From an uncultured Clostridia bacterium (GTDB lineage: Bacteria > Bacillota > Clostridia > Oscillospirales > Oscillospiraceae), in contig CAMVTO010000007.1 in assembly GCA_947170435.1 (NCBI GenBank), positions 1-64,000 of the forward strand: a stretch of 64,000 bases of DNA. The letters are read 5' to 3'. How positions within the stretch are numbered: the first letter of the stretch is position 1; each line of letters begins with the position of its first letter. The translations under genes were made by a program, and so were the position numbers. Below the pieces are notes generated by a model. The model ran no database searches, was not told the DNA's origin, and saw nothing but the letters and a program-made list of their open reading frames with translations. Shown one piece after another: positions 1 through 10,700 of this stretch.

Positions 1-711
1 GACGGCAAGGAGGTCGTCATCCGCACGCTGGACATCGGCGCGGACAAGCAGATCGGCTACTTCAACCTCCCGCAGGAGGAGAACCCGGCGATGGGCAACC
101 GCGCGCTGCGCATCTGCCTCAACCGTCCTGAAATCTTCAGGACACAGCTCCGCGCGCTCTACCGCGCGTCGGCGTTTGGCAAGCTGTGCATCATGTTCCC
201 GATGGTTGCCAGTGTCTGGGAGGTCAGGGAAGCCAAGAAGATGTGCGAGCAGGTCAAGAAAGAGCTGGACAGCGAGGGCATTGCCTATTCCTCCAACGTG
301 CAGATCGGCATTATGATCGAGACGCCGGCGGCGGCGGTCATGAGCGACCGTTTGGCGAAGGAAGTCGACTTCTTCTCCTGCGGCACCAACGACCTCACGC
401 AGTACACGCTCGCCTGCGACCGTCAGAACAACGACCTCGGCCGCTTCTTCGACCCGCATCACCCCGCAGTGCTGCGCCTGCTGAAAATGGTGACCGACAA
501 CGCCCACAAGAACGGCATCTGGGTCGGCATCTGCGGCGAGCTGGGCGCGGATCTGCAGCTGACGGAGACGTTCCTCTCCATCGGCATCGACGAGCTGTCG
601 GTCTCCCCGCGTGCCGTCCTGCCGCTGCGCAAGAAGGTGATCGAGACCAACGTCGCGCAGGTGCGTGACAAGCTACTGGGCGATCTCGCCAGTGACCAGA
701 CCCCTGTTTGA
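1..711 (+). CDS. ptsI: Phosphoenolpyruvate-protein phosphotransferase (PTS enzyme I), C-terminal part
   Basis: The gene enters from the left edge in frame 1, so only the last 236 codons are present. Enzyme I takes phosphate from PEP and passes it to HPr, starting the cytoplasmic sugar-phosphotransferase relay. This part is the PEP-binding TIM barrel: the fragment opens with a TLDIGADK-like segment, has SCGTNDLTQYTLACDR near fragment residues 126-141, and carries the catalytic cysteine in GICGELGAD (Cys178 of the fragment, equivalent to E. coli Cys502). The stop at 709-711 is 45 nt before a fructokinase gene on the same strand, which fits sugar uptake and phosphorylation encoded side by side. 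The N-terminal HPr-binding and phospho-histidine domains lie outside the window. Confidence 0.95.
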   Translation, partial: DGKEVVIRTLDIGADKQIGYFNLPQEENPAMGNRALRICLNRPEIFRTQLRALYRASAFGKLCIMFPMVASVWEVREAKKMCEQVKKELDSEGIAYSSNVQIGIMIETPAAAVMSDRLAKEVDFFSCGTNDLTQYTLACDRQNNDLGRFFDPHHPAVLRLLKMVTDNAHKNGIWVGICGELGADLQLTETFLSIGIDELSVSPRAVLPLRKKVIETNVAQVRDKLLGDLASDQTPV

Positions 712-756
712 TCTCAAAGGAAAGCGTTTTGCTTCTTTGGAAGCGGAGATAAGACT

Positions 757-1725
757 ATGAATGAAAAAAAATATGATGTTGCGGCTCTCGGTGAGCTGCT
801 GATTGACTTCACCCAGCACGGCAAGAGCGAGCAGGGGAACAGCCTTTTTGAGGCGAACCCCGGCGGCGCGCCGGCGAATGTGCTGGCGATGCTGCGCAAG
901 CTCGGCAAGAACTGCGCGTTTCTCGGCAAGGTGGGCGCGGACGGCTTCGGCGATTTGCTGGAGGATACGCTGCGCTCCGCCGGCATCGACAGCCGCGGCC
1001 TGCGCCGCGACAAGGCGGTACATACGACGCTCGCCGTTGTGCACACCTTTGAAAACGGCGACCGCGATTTCAGCTTCTATCGCAAGCCGGGCGCGGACGT
1101 GAATCTGTCCGCTGACGAGCTGGACGAGGACGTGCTGAAAAGCTGCCGCATCTTCCACTTCGGCTCCCTGTCTCTGACCGACGAGCCGGTGCGCACGGCG
1201 ACGCACCGCGCCATTGACATGGCGCGGAAGGCCGGCGCGATCATCTCCTACGATCCGAACCTCCGCCCGCCCCTGTGGGACAGCGAGGACGCGGCGAAGG
1301 AACAGCTCGCGTGGGGACTCACCCAGTGCGACGTGCTGAAGATCTCGGACAATGAGGTGGAGTTTCTGTGCGGCACCACCGACTTTGACAAGGGCGCGGC
1401 AATGCTCAAGGCGCAGTACCCGAACATCCGGCTGCTGGATATCACGGCGGGCGCGGAGGGCAGCTACGCCTATTACGGTGACACACGCGCGTTTGAGCCC
1501 GGCTGCACCCTCGGCGGTGTGATCGAGACCACCGGCGCGGGGGACACGTTCTGCGCTTCGGTGCTGAACTACGTCCTCGATCATGGTCTGGACGGCCTGA
1601 CCGAAGCCCAGCTCCACGAGATGCTGCGTTTTGCCAACACGGCGGCGTACATCGTCACCACACGCCACGGCGCGATCCGCTCCATGCCGGAGCGCTCCGA
1701 GGTCGAAGCGATCCTCAACCGCTGA
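757..1725 (+). CDS. Fructokinase-like PfkB-family carbohydrate kinase
   Basis: A 322-residue cytoplasmic sugar kinase of the ribokinase/PfkB fold, normal length for the family. The N-terminal GELLIDF and NPGGAPANVL segments match the first PfkB signature and sugar-binding loop. TTGAGDTFCAS (residues 258-268) is the second signature, with Asp263 as expected catalytic base and the GAGD anion hole. Overall resemblance is to ScrK/fructokinase enzymes that make fructose 6-phosphate from fructose and ATP; exact sugar specificity cannot be fixed from sequence. The ATG at 757 follows a GGAG-type ribosome-binding site. It lies just downstream of ptsI on the same strand and ends at a strong terminator, so the two may be cotranscribed. 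Confidence 0.9.
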   Translation: MNEKKYDVAALGELLIDFTQHGKSEQGNSLFEANPGGAPANVLAMLRKLGKNCAFLGKVGADGFGDLLEDTLRSAGIDSRGLRRDKAVHTTLAVVHTFENGDRDFSFYRKPGADVNLSADELDEDVLKSCRIFHFGSLSLTDEPVRTATHRAIDMARKAGAIISYDPNLRPPLWDSEDAAKEQLAWGLTQCDVLKISDNEVEFLCGTTDFDKGAAMLKAQYPNIRLLDITAGAEGSYAYYGDTRAFEPGCTLGGVIETTGAGDTFCASVLNYVLDHGLDGLTEAQLHEMLRFANTAAYIVTTRHGAIRSMPERSEVEAILNR

Positions 1726-1733
1726 AACAACAG

Positions 1734-1769
1734 AAAAGGAACGGCTCACTTGTGAGCCGTTCCTTTTTT
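1734..1769. terminator. Bidirectional intrinsic terminator between convergent genes
   Basis: A 12-bp perfect stem (1738-1749 pairing with 1752-1763) carries AGGAACGGCTCAC on one side, with an A-run before and a T-run after. It separates the plus-strand fructokinase from the convergent minus-strand phosphoesterase and should stop transcription from both sides. Confidence 0.9.
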
Positions 1770-1772
1770 GCG

Positions 1773-2363
1773 TTAAATGTCCAGCGTGTACTTTTCGTAG
1801 GCGTTGATGATCGTGGTTTCGCCATAGGTGCGGATGCGCTCGATGCTCGCGCCGTAGTTCATGTGGACGTGCCCGTGGATCAGGTACTTGGGATGGAAGG
1901 TGTCCAGCAGCTTGAGAAAGCAGCCGAAGCCCTCGTGGGCGGGATCGCCGCCGTCGCCGAGGCCCTTGGCGGGGGAATGGGTCAGCACGATGTCCACGCC
2001 GCCAGCCAACATGATCCGCGACCAGAGCTTCATCAGCCGCCGCGCCATCTCCCGCTCGGTGTACTGGTTGGTGCCGCCGTTGTATCGGATGCTTCCGCCG
2101 AGGCCGAGGATGCGCAGACCGTTGACCTTGACCAGCTTATCCTCAATGCAGTCGCAGCCCTCAGGCGGGTGGGCTTCATAGGTGCGGTCATGGTTGCCGC
2201 GGACGTACAGCAGCGGCGCACGCCCCATGGTCACGAGAAACGACAGGTACTTTGCGTTCAGGTCGCCGCAGGAGAGCATCAGGTCAATGCCGTCCAGCCG
2301 TCCGGGCTGATAGTAATCCCAGAGGTACTGGCTCTCGACATCGGAAAGCAGGAGCAGCTTCAT
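1773..2363 (-). CDS. Calcineurin-like metallophosphoesterase
   Basis: A 196-residue single-domain phosphoesterase. Metal-site motifs are visible in order: D8 in SDVE, GDLN (Asp34), GNHD (56-59), His129 in LTHS, and GHVH (164-167). The usual first motif is D-x-H; here the His position is Glu10, so one metal ligand may be altered. Substrate is unknown; small members of this family hydrolyse phosphodiesters, cyclic nucleotides or nucleoside phosphates. The ATG has an AGAGGGAT ribosome-binding site. It lies 63 nt downstream of the ParB/BMP-like gene on the same strand and probably shares its transcript. Confidence 0.85.
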   Translation of the reverse strand: MKLLLLSDVESQYLWDYYQPGRLDGIDLMLSCGDLNAKYLSFLVTMGRAPLLYVRGNHDRTYEAHPPEGCDCIEDKLVKVNGLRILGLGGSIRYNGGTNQYTEREMARRLMKLWSRIMLAGGVDIVLTHSPAKGLGDGGDPAHEGFGCFLKLLDTFHPKYLIHGHVHMNYGASIERIRTYGETTIINAYEKYTLDI

Positions 2364-2426
2364 GGCGTATCCCTCTTTTATCTATCTCATTCTACACACA
2401 AGAAACACACAACAACGCTTGGATCA

Positions 2427-4379
2427 TCAGAGAATGGTACCGCTCTTTTCGGGCGCGATCTCGTCGCGGTAGACGCCTTGCAGGCGGGCGAGTCCCCGTG
2501 CCATGGGCAGGAGCTCATCAAAAGCGGGGAGGGAGCCGATGACGTTCTCCGCAAGCCAGTCCATGTGCAGGATCTCATCCGGGGAGAAGAAGTGGGAGCC
2601 GTCGCTTCGCAGCGCGCCGTCCTGCGAGCGGATCATGCGTTCAAAGGGCAGGAGCGTGCCGTCCGCCACGCCGCGGCACAGTACGTTCGCAAGCTGACGC
2701 ACGCCCGCGGGGAGCGCGTCGTCGATCAGCACGCCGATCGAGCCGCTGCGCATACCCCACCAGTAGTTGACGGCGCGGTCGCCGCCGGAGCTCATGGCGT
2801 CCCAGCTGCCGTTGAGAATCGCCTTTACCAGCTTTTCGTAGACCTTGCCCCAATGCCAGTAGGGGGACGCGACGGCGTGGTACTTGCCGTCCGTCACCGT
2901 GCAGAGGCCCCAGGGCTCGCACATGCGGTCGGGGGTGGGCACGTCGCGGTTGGAGATCAGTGACGCGCCGCTTGCCGCCAGCGTTTCCATGGCGTGCTCA
3001 TCCACGCAGGACCAGCACAGCTCGATCTTTGCGTTGGGATTTGTCAACTGCGCGCCGAGGGCGAAGGCGTTGATGCTCGCCGGAACGCCGAGGATCGGAT
3101 TGCTGGCAACATAGCCGATGCGATTGTCGCGGCACAGTGCGCCCGCGATAGCGCCGGTGATGAACTTGCCCTCATAGATGCGGCAATAATAGGTGCGCAT
3201 CCCCATGTAGGGCATGGAGATGGAACAGCTCAGCACCCACACGTCGGGGTGCGCGGCGGCAACCTTGCGGCACGCGCCGATCAGCGACGGCGTCGTGCCG
3301 AAGATGACCTGTGCGCCGTCGCTGACCGCCTCCTCCATCACGGCATCAGGGTTTTGCGCGCCGTAGTAGGTGTGGCAGATCACGCGCTCACCCAGTACGG
3401 CCTCCACATACTGCCGTCCAAGATCGTGGGCGTGCGCCCAGTCGCTGGTTTCCGGCAGATAGTCGCTGACAAAGGCGAGACGCAGCTTGGTCGGCGCGAC
3501 GGACTGGACGATCTTGCGCAGTACGTTCGTTTCCGCCTCCGCGGGCTCCTGCGATTCGGTGCTGACGGTCACCGGCGCGCTCTGCGCCGCGACACGAACA
3601 TCCGGCCAGACGGCGCTGAGCGCCTTGTTCAGCTCCGAGGCGCTCATGGCCTTGAGCTGCTCAAAGGTGTGCAGCTTGAGAAATACCAGCATCGCGTCGG
3701 CAACGGTGACGCCCAGCTTGTCGCCGCCGAGCTTGATGAACGCCTTTTCAAATGCCCAGTAGCCGGTGAGGAAGCTGCGGCGCTCCGCTTCGGTCCAGAC
3801 CTGACCGGGTTCACGGCCGAGTGCGCTTTGCAGCTTGGCAAAGCGGCCGGGACGGCTGAAGGACACCTGATACAGCCCCGTCAGCTGATAGGACTCCATG
3901 AAATCGTAATACGCGCGGATCGCGGGCTCCTCCGACCACGCGGGGACAATGCGGGTCACATACGCGGGAATGGAGGGAGCGCCGTAGCTTTTCAGCACGC
4001 TGACGCGCTTGTTGCCCTCCTGAATGAAGAAACGGCCAAGATACTCAAAGCAGCGCACCGGCTCGCGGATGCCCTCGTCACTCAAATGCGCCGCGCAGAG
4101 ATTGATCCACTTGGACGCAAACTCGCTGTCAGCAGGCATGAGGGGCATAAAGTCAGCGGCAAAGGCGTCGCGCCGACCCTGCGTTTTGGTACCGCAGATG
4201 CGGCTTGAGGGGATCTCCAGCAGCCCCATGTCCACCTGTCCGGCGGTCATGGCGTCATCGAGTATTTCATCGAGCACCTGCGGATAGGGGTACTGCCCGC
4301 GCAGAATGCGCTCCTTATAGGTTTTACGGCCGCGCTTGAGCGCTTCCTGATACTGTGTGGCGGCTTCTTGTCTGCTCAA
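2427..4379 (-). CDS. Cytoplasmic ParB-like/BMP-family fusion protein
   Basis: A 650-residue protein with no signal peptide or lipobox. The C-terminal part (about residues 300-600) looks like a BMP/PnrA periplasmic-binding domain, the family that binds nucleosides or related ligands outside the cell. The N-terminal part contains a ParB-like motif, FFIQEGNKRVSVLKSYG near 117-133, of the type that binds or hydrolyses nucleotides. I chose the TTG at 4379 because AAGGAGG sits 8 nt upstream; the only upstream alternative is a TTG at 4409 with no Shine-Dalgarno. An intracellular binding-protein domain joined to a ParB-like domain suggests a sensor or nucleotide-acting role rather than transport; this is inference. 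It could relate to the purine island 17 kb away, but nothing local links them. Confidence 0.8.
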   Translation of the reverse strand: MSRQEAATQYQEALKRGRKTYKERILRGQYPYPQVLDEILDDAMTAGQVDMGLLEIPSSRICGTKTQGRRDAFAADFMPLMPADSEFASKWINLCAAHLSDEGIREPVRCFEYLGRFFIQEGNKRVSVLKSYGAPSIPAYVTRIVPAWSEEPAIRAYYDFMESYQLTGLYQVSFSRPGRFAKLQSALGREPGQVWTEAERRSFLTGYWAFEKAFIKLGGDKLGVTVADAMLVFLKLHTFEQLKAMSASELNKALSAVWPDVRVAAQSAPVTVSTESQEPAEAETNVLRKIVQSVAPTKLRLAFVSDYLPETSDWAHAHDLGRQYVEAVLGERVICHTYYGAQNPDAVMEEAVSDGAQVIFGTTPSLIGACRKVAAAHPDVWVLSCSISMPYMGMRTYYCRIYEGKFITGAIAGALCRDNRIGYVASNPILGVPASINAFALGAQLTNPNAKIELCWSCVDEHAMETLAASGASLISNRDVPTPDRMCEPWGLCTVTDGKYHAVASPYWHWGKVYEKLVKAILNGSWDAMSSGGDRAVNYWWGMRSGSIGVLIDDALPAGVRQLANVLCRGVADGTLLPFERMIRSQDGALRSDGSHFFSPDEILHMDWLAENVIGSLPAFDELLPMARGLARLQGVYRDEIAPEKSGTIL

Positions 4380-4414
4380 AGGGAATTCCTCCTTGGACTT
4401 GGGATACAAATAAC

Positions 4415-4443
4415 ACTATACAGGATTTGCCTGTCGAATACAA
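4415..4443 (-). promoter_or_regulatory. Promoter for the ParB/BMP-like gene
   Basis: On the minus strand TTGTAT (4438-4443) and TATAGT (4415-4420) are separated by 17 nt, placing a start of transcription about 30 nt before the TTG start codon at 4379. Confidence 0.6.
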
Positions 4444-4455
4444 TCCACATAAAAC

Positions 4456-4487
4456 AAAAAACTCTCCGAAAAATCGGAGAGTTTTTT
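4456..4487 (-). terminator. Intrinsic terminator next to the tRNA 3'-end copy
   Basis: Nine-bp stem ACTCTCCGA/TCGGAGAGT with A-run and T-run flanks. It follows the partial tRNA-Arg 3' end (minus strand) exactly as the terminator at 17496-17530 follows the complete tRNA. Both begin AAAAAACTCT directly after the CCA, so this looks like the original tRNA terminator. Confidence 0.8.
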
Positions 4488-4504
4488 GGTACGCCGTGCG
4501 GGAT
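4487..4504 (-). repeat. Partial copy of tRNA-Arg 3' end (att-like site)
   Basis: Reading the plus strand from 4487, 17 of 18 bases match the 3' end (CCA, acceptor strand and part of the T-arm) of the complete tRNA-Arg at 17536. The single mismatch is at 4499, and the adjacent T-run also matches. The similarity stops inside the T-arm, so this is not a functional tRNA. Same orientation as the intact tRNA, 13 kb away, with the giant surface-protein gene between. Confidence 0.75.
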
Positions 4505-4610
4505 GCATATAGCCGTTTTCCCCGGCCGGCAGGGTCATAATTCCCGGTCAGTCCGGGCCATGATAGGCGGTCAGTAGACGACAAAAACACCTGCTTTTTG
4601 CAAAAAAGCA

Positions 4611-4639
4611 TTGTATTTTTGACACGCTTTTGCTATAAT
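4611..4639 (+). promoter_or_regulatory. Extended -10 promoter of the giant surface-protein gene
   Basis: TGCTATAAT (4631-4639) is a perfect extended -10 box; the matching -35 position holds only a weak TTGTAT at 4611. The predicted start near 4646 gives a leader of about 67 nt with a small CGCCC/GGGCG hairpin just before the AAAGGAG site. Confidence 0.6.
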
Positions 4640-4712
4640 ATGCTAGATTTTATTATGTGATTACAATCACAGCAGCTTGTCGCCCGGAGGGCGGCTTGAA
4701 AGGAGAACCACT

Positions 4713-7700
4713 ATGAGAACAAGATTGAAGAGGTTGACATCCCTGTTCCTCGCGCTGGTTATGGTATTCACCCTGATACCGCCGGTCGCGCTGGCAGCCG
4801 GGGTCAACGATTCTCTCGTATCGAGCCTCGCCGCGCTCTATGACGGCGACGAGGTGCGGGCACGGGAGGAACTGGAAGCCCTCTATGAGGCGGGCATCAT
4901 CGACGAAAACGGCAACCTCGTCGAACTGGACGTGCGCGAGGACGGCGAGAGCGTGGAGCTTGCCGCGCTCGCGCAGCGGATCAGCGCCGGCGAGACCGTG
5001 GGGGCGATCACCGTCAACGGACATGCCGCCACGCCGGAGCAGATCGTGCAGATCAGCAGGGTGGGCGACCTGCTGGAGCTGCTGCGCGCTCTGGAGGAGG
5101 ACGTGGAGATCACCGACGAGCACGTCGCCAACCTCGAGGCGCTGCTCGCCGGCATCGCCGACGGCAGCATCGACCTGAGCAGCGCCATCGAGCGCGGGTC
5201 GCTGATTCTGGCGACATCGGGTGATGAGCAGGAGACGGAGAACACCGTCGTCAGCACCGGCAATGTGGATGCCGCGGAGGGCAAGTATACCCAGCCCATG
5301 CTGGACGGCAGCGACTATGACGCGGAGTACCAGTTCGCCCTCCTGGACTCCACGAACACGGCGTACTATGTGGACAGCCGCTACAATGGCGTCACGCTGG
5401 ACGGCACGGTGACGCTGAGCTGCACCACAGATTCCGTTAAGCCGAACGACACTGTTATTGTTACGGCGACGCTGGACAAGCCCCAGCCTTTGCCCGTCAG
5501 CTTCGACTGGAGCGCACGCGGCGCCGGCCTTGACTACAATACATATACAGTTAAAACCGGCGGCACGGTGACATGGGCAGTGGGAGAGAGTGGAGCGAAG
5601 AGTTTCAGCGTGAAAGTTCCCTACAAGGGAAGTACCGAAGTTTATTTTCCCGAATCCGATGAGGCTAGGTTGAAGCGTATTGCCTCGTTGTGGGCAGGCT
5701 ACCGCGCCTTTGTCATTAACGTCGGGAACCTCCAGAACGCCGTCTTTGCCGACGACGACAGCGACACAGCGACGCCGCCTCCCACTGCGTGGAGCAAGAC
5801 GGTGCTCGTCAAAGGCGGCGACAAAGACAAAAGTTACATTGAAGGCACATATGGAATGGAAGAGATTCCGTTGGGGCCTTTCACGAAGGTGGATGTTCTG
5901 AATGGATCGCAATACAGCGTTGAGATGCAAGCTATTCCAGACAAGTTTCCCTTCGTAATTTCAATAACAAAGCCTATAGGAAGCGCCTTTTATGCTGGAT
6001 ATTTTTCAACACATAAGCATACCGGAGGCGAAGGATATGGCGTAGATACTTATTCTTACATCAATAATAAGTTCCAAGAAGTAACTGATCAAAAGGCAAC
6101 GATTGAGGTACAATCCACAGATTATGGTTGTAAAATTCTGGACAAGTGTAAACAAGAAAGTATATCGCCTTATTTAGTCTTATTACCGAGAGGAAGCGGA
6201 AGCACATCCGAATGGAACAGCGAAACCGTCGAAATCAAGGTCGGCTACTGGACGCCGCCGGTCAACGTCGCGGTAAAGAGCATCACGGTTCCGGATGGCA
6301 CCTATTACAGCGGCATGACCGTGCCGGTCACGGTGGAGTTTGACGAGTTCGTCGCCGCGAAAGCGGGCACTACGCTGACGGTCAACGAGGTGGAATGTCC
6401 GCTTCTGGACAGCGTTGACACACAGACCAGAAGGCTCACCTTCGGCTACACCGTAAAGGACGAGGATACCGGCGCGCTGAACGTGACGGCGCTCACGGGC
6501 GTGAAAAACGCGATTGACGTTGAAGTGAATGTTGGCACGAGCTTTGAAGCCATCACTGACAAAAGCTTTGGCGCAGACGAAGGAGTCTCGCTTATTTCCA
6601 ACGTAAAGCGCAACAGCCTCAACGGGGCAGCAGCCAAATATGGCGTCAGCAAGACTGGGGCGCAGACCGTTACCGTTATGCTGCCTCTTATTGCCGGCAA
6701 ACGGGACTGGGTCGCCTCCGAGGCGGTGCAGTTTGAAAGCCCCATCTCCATGCCTCTGCCCGGGCATCCTGCCGCTGCGTCGGCGGGGTATTTGCCGGGA
6801 GCATATTTCTCCTGCGACAGGGGCCAGACCCGCTATCCCGTCTATGTGGTTGAGGACGGCAGCGACGCGTTTTTGGTCGGGCGTTTCATCCCGCCGGCGA
6901 ATGAGTCCTCCGATCTGCGCTATGACACGTTGAACCTGTTCCTTGCCATCGAGGCCCTCAACAAGAATACTCCGGCGGACGTCACCAAGTATCTCCCCGC
7001 GCTGAGCGAGGTGACCGACGAGGGCTATGACAAGGAAAACTATGCCGACGCGCCCGTGGTTGCCGGGCTGAACTGGTCGTATTACATCAAAGGCGGCGTC
7101 CGGTTCGAGGCGTCCGAAACCATGGACCGTCCCGACTACAATGCGGAAACTGACCTTTACGACGAAACATACAATACTCTGAAGCTGGACGACGACCGCT
7201 ACGTCCTCCTGAGCAACGGGCAGAACCCCGCCAAGCAGCACGATGTGGAGGTCGTGGTGAACGAGGCGTTCATCAAGGCGATCCAGAACGGCGTCCGCAC
7301 GGAGGACACATCTGATCTGACGCTCGGCTATCAGTGCAGCAGCCGCAAGAATTTCAGCTTTACCAGTCCGAGCGACTTTGCATGGGAAAGCAGCGATGAG
7401 ACCGTCGCCCGGATCACGATGGGCGCGGACGGCCTCGGACATATCAGCTTCACCGGCAAGACCGGCACGGTCACCTTTACCCTCACCGTCCAAAACGGCG
7501 GGAAGCCCTTTACCCTTGCCACCAGAACGCTGGGCGTTGCGGAGGGCAAGACGCCGTTCCTGAACATCCCGCGGTATTCTCAGACTGTCCCGACGCTGAC
7601 GAACACGGATACCGACGTGTTGTTCGCCTCCAACGCGACGGCACGAAACGCCGCGGTGGGCAAGGGGACCACCTTCACCGCGAAGCTGTACAAGGTCAGC

Positions 7701-10700
7701 GCCGTGAACGCTGCGCCGTCGGGCGATCCGGTCTGGACCGGTAACTTTAGCAGCCCCGACGAGAATAATAGAACCGTCACCCACATCACCGTCCCCGGCG
7801 CACAGCTTTCCACCGCGGGCGTCTACGCCCTGGAGATCGGCACGCGCTATGAGGGAGGCACGGAAGGCGGAATGGTGACCGCGGCGCTTGATCTTTCCGC
7901 CACCGCGTATCTGACGGTGAAGCAGGCGCCCGCCAAGGTCACGCTGGACAAACTCGACAGCTATTATGTGACGAGCAACCAGATTCCCACCATCGGCTAC
8001 ACGGTCACACCCGCAAGCGCGGAGGTGAAGTACACCGTCCAGAAGTCGGGCGAGGCGGTGAGCGAGAGAACAGCCCCCACAACCGCGGGCACGATTCCCT
8101 TTACCGCCGACGACCTGGGCGAGATCAACGGTCTGAAGGCCGCCTACACGATCACGGTCTACGCCCGCAACAGCGGGGACGAGGCGTGGAGCGTGGACTC
8201 CCTGCTGCTGACGGTCTATAACAAGGAAAAGCTGGACATTATCATCTCGGATGTGGTCGCCGGGGCCATCGGCGGCACCACCGGCGGCGCGGGAACTGTC
8301 GCTGACGACACCATCGTCGCGATGGGCAACAGCGGCAAGCTGGCGGGCTACGGCGTCAAGGGCGACGCCTATCAGCTCACCTTTGACGATTTCAACGCCC
8401 TCCGCACCGACATGAGCCTGCAAAAGATCATCTCCGCCAACTACGGCTCGGGGGTCTGGGGCCTGCTGTCGGACAAGATGAAGTGGGCGTCCTCCAACCC
8501 CGACATGGTCTCGGTGGAATATAAGCAGGGCGGCATCTATTCGGATATCCGCAACTACGACTATGTGTATTACGCGCCGGATACGGACTTCCTGCTCGCG
8601 GGCAAGGGCGAGACGGCGGCGAATGAAAAGGTCACCATCACCGCCACCCATGCCAACACCGGCATGAGTGCCAGCTTTGACGTGACCACCCAGACCCTGG
8701 ACAACGAGCTGTACATGTTCCAGTTCCTGCCCAAGGCGGAGACCGAGGTGGTTTATACCAACGGCAGCGGCGCGAGGCGCGAGCTGAAGAGCAACGCGCA
8801 GGGCGAGCTGGCGGTCTATGAGCCCAGCGGCATCACCAGCACTGTGATGGCGAAGTCGGTGAAGGGCGGCGTCACCTATGTCGGCACGCTCTATCCAGAG
8901 GACCTGGTAAGCGGAGAGCGGGACATCGGCGCGCTCCAGCTCTACCCCTGCAACACCGTGAAGCTGCGGGCCATCGGCAACGCGGTCCTGACCTTCTCCA
9001 ACCCCGACGGCAGCCCCTATACCGGCTCGGTCACCATCCGCGCCGGCGTGTATAAAAACGGCGAGTACTGCCCCGACGCGCTGGTGCGCGATGTGAACGG
9101 CGTCACGGTCAACCAGAGCGGGCGGCAGGACTATACCGCCGATCTGTCTGCTACCAACGGCAAGCTGACCGTCGGGTTTGACCCCGACCAGTTCAAAAAC
9201 GCTTCCAAAAACGATGTTCTCCAGCCCGGCGACAAGGTCTCCTATGTGATCGAGTACCGCTTCGGAGACGGCGCAGCCTACCGTCCGGGCTATGCTCGCC
9301 TGAATGTCGCCAGCGATTATAAGGCCGATGTAAAGGCGGCGGATTCCCTGATCCAGCTTTATGCTGTCAGCGGGTCGAAAGAGCAGCCGCAGATTTTCAG
9401 GCAGGTCATGCAGCAGTACTACGGCGAGACGCCCACGGGCTACACCCGTGACGTGATTGGCTATACAGAGAGCATCGGCGTCTCTCCCCGCTTCAGCAAG
9501 ACCGAGCTTTTCACCACCCTGTCCCTGCCGAGCGAGGCGGTCACGGTGGAAAACGGCTACGCGACCTATACCGCCACGGATGACTTCGGCATCACGCTGC
9601 ATATCGCCTCCTCGGGCAAGCAGCTCACCGGGCAGAAAGGGACAACGGTCAGCAAGGATACCCAGGCAGTGCAGATATTGGAGCTGAGCGCACTGAACAG
9701 CGCCACGCTGTTCGTGTTCCCGTTTTCCACCATGCCCATGATGCAGAGCGTCTACACCATGACGGACGCGAATCTGAGCCAAGACGGCGTCACGGATCTG
9801 GGGGATACCCCCTCTGTCCGTGTCAAAGCGCAAATTGCTCGGGGCGGCCTGACCATCGGCAGCGATACGCTCCCCTTCGGCGTATCCAATGTGACCCATC
9901 AGAAGGATCTGTCCCAGCCCAACGGCGGCGCGGCCGAGATCGCCGCGGAGGTCAAGACCGATCTGACGAAGCGGATGGACATCGGCTCGGCTTTCCAGTC
10001 GGTGAATGTCAATGAGATGCTTCAACAGGGCTTCGCCTTCCTCGGCAACCTCTCTGGAGTTGCCGGCAGCAACCAGATGTTCAATATGATCATCATTCCC
10101 ACGGAGGACCCCGCGGTATTCCGCATCGCGGTTCTGGTGGGAGGCAAAGAGCTGGAAAATGAGGACAGCGAGGACGGCGTGTCCGTCAATTACGATCCCA
10201 ACACCCTGGCCGAGGACATTCACGAATTTGAAAAGGCCCTGTCCGACGATGATGACGACAGCAACGGCGAGGGCAAAATCGAGTTCAGCTTCTCCGGCGC
10301 GCTGTACCTCACCGCCAAGTGCGACATTGCCCACAACAAGTGGGACGTGGCGTTCACCGGCGGCAGCGTGGGAGCAGGCGTCAAGGGTGAGTATAAGTGG
10401 TCACAGAACTTCCTGTGCGGCCCGATTCCGTTCTTTGTTGAGTTCAAGGTGGGCTTCGGGGCTGAGATCGAGGTGAGCTTTGTCAGCAAGGCTGAAGTCA
10501 GAGCGATGCTGCTCGACACCACCCTCAGCCTGTCCCTGGAGGCCTTCGCGGGCCTGGGCTTCGACCTGTCCCTTGTGGCGTTCAAGCTGGGCATTTTCGG
10601 CCGGATCGGCGCCGCGGTCAATTTCCAGTATTTGACACAGACCGGAAAGTCGGATATGAACGGCACCAAGCTGAGCATCGACGGCGAGATCGGCATCAAG

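Noticed and set aside
4619..4639. TTGACA at 4619 as -35 box of the giant gene
   Set aside because: Only 9 nt separate it from TATAAT at 4634, too short for a sigma-A promoter; the extended -10 alone is the better explanation.
6183..10334. A 1383-codon open frame on the minus strand inside the giant gene
   Set aside because: It is a mirror of the plus-strand coding sequence in GC-rich DNA: no ribosome-binding site, no domains, composition of repeated V/G/R/H, and full overlap with the SLH protein gene.
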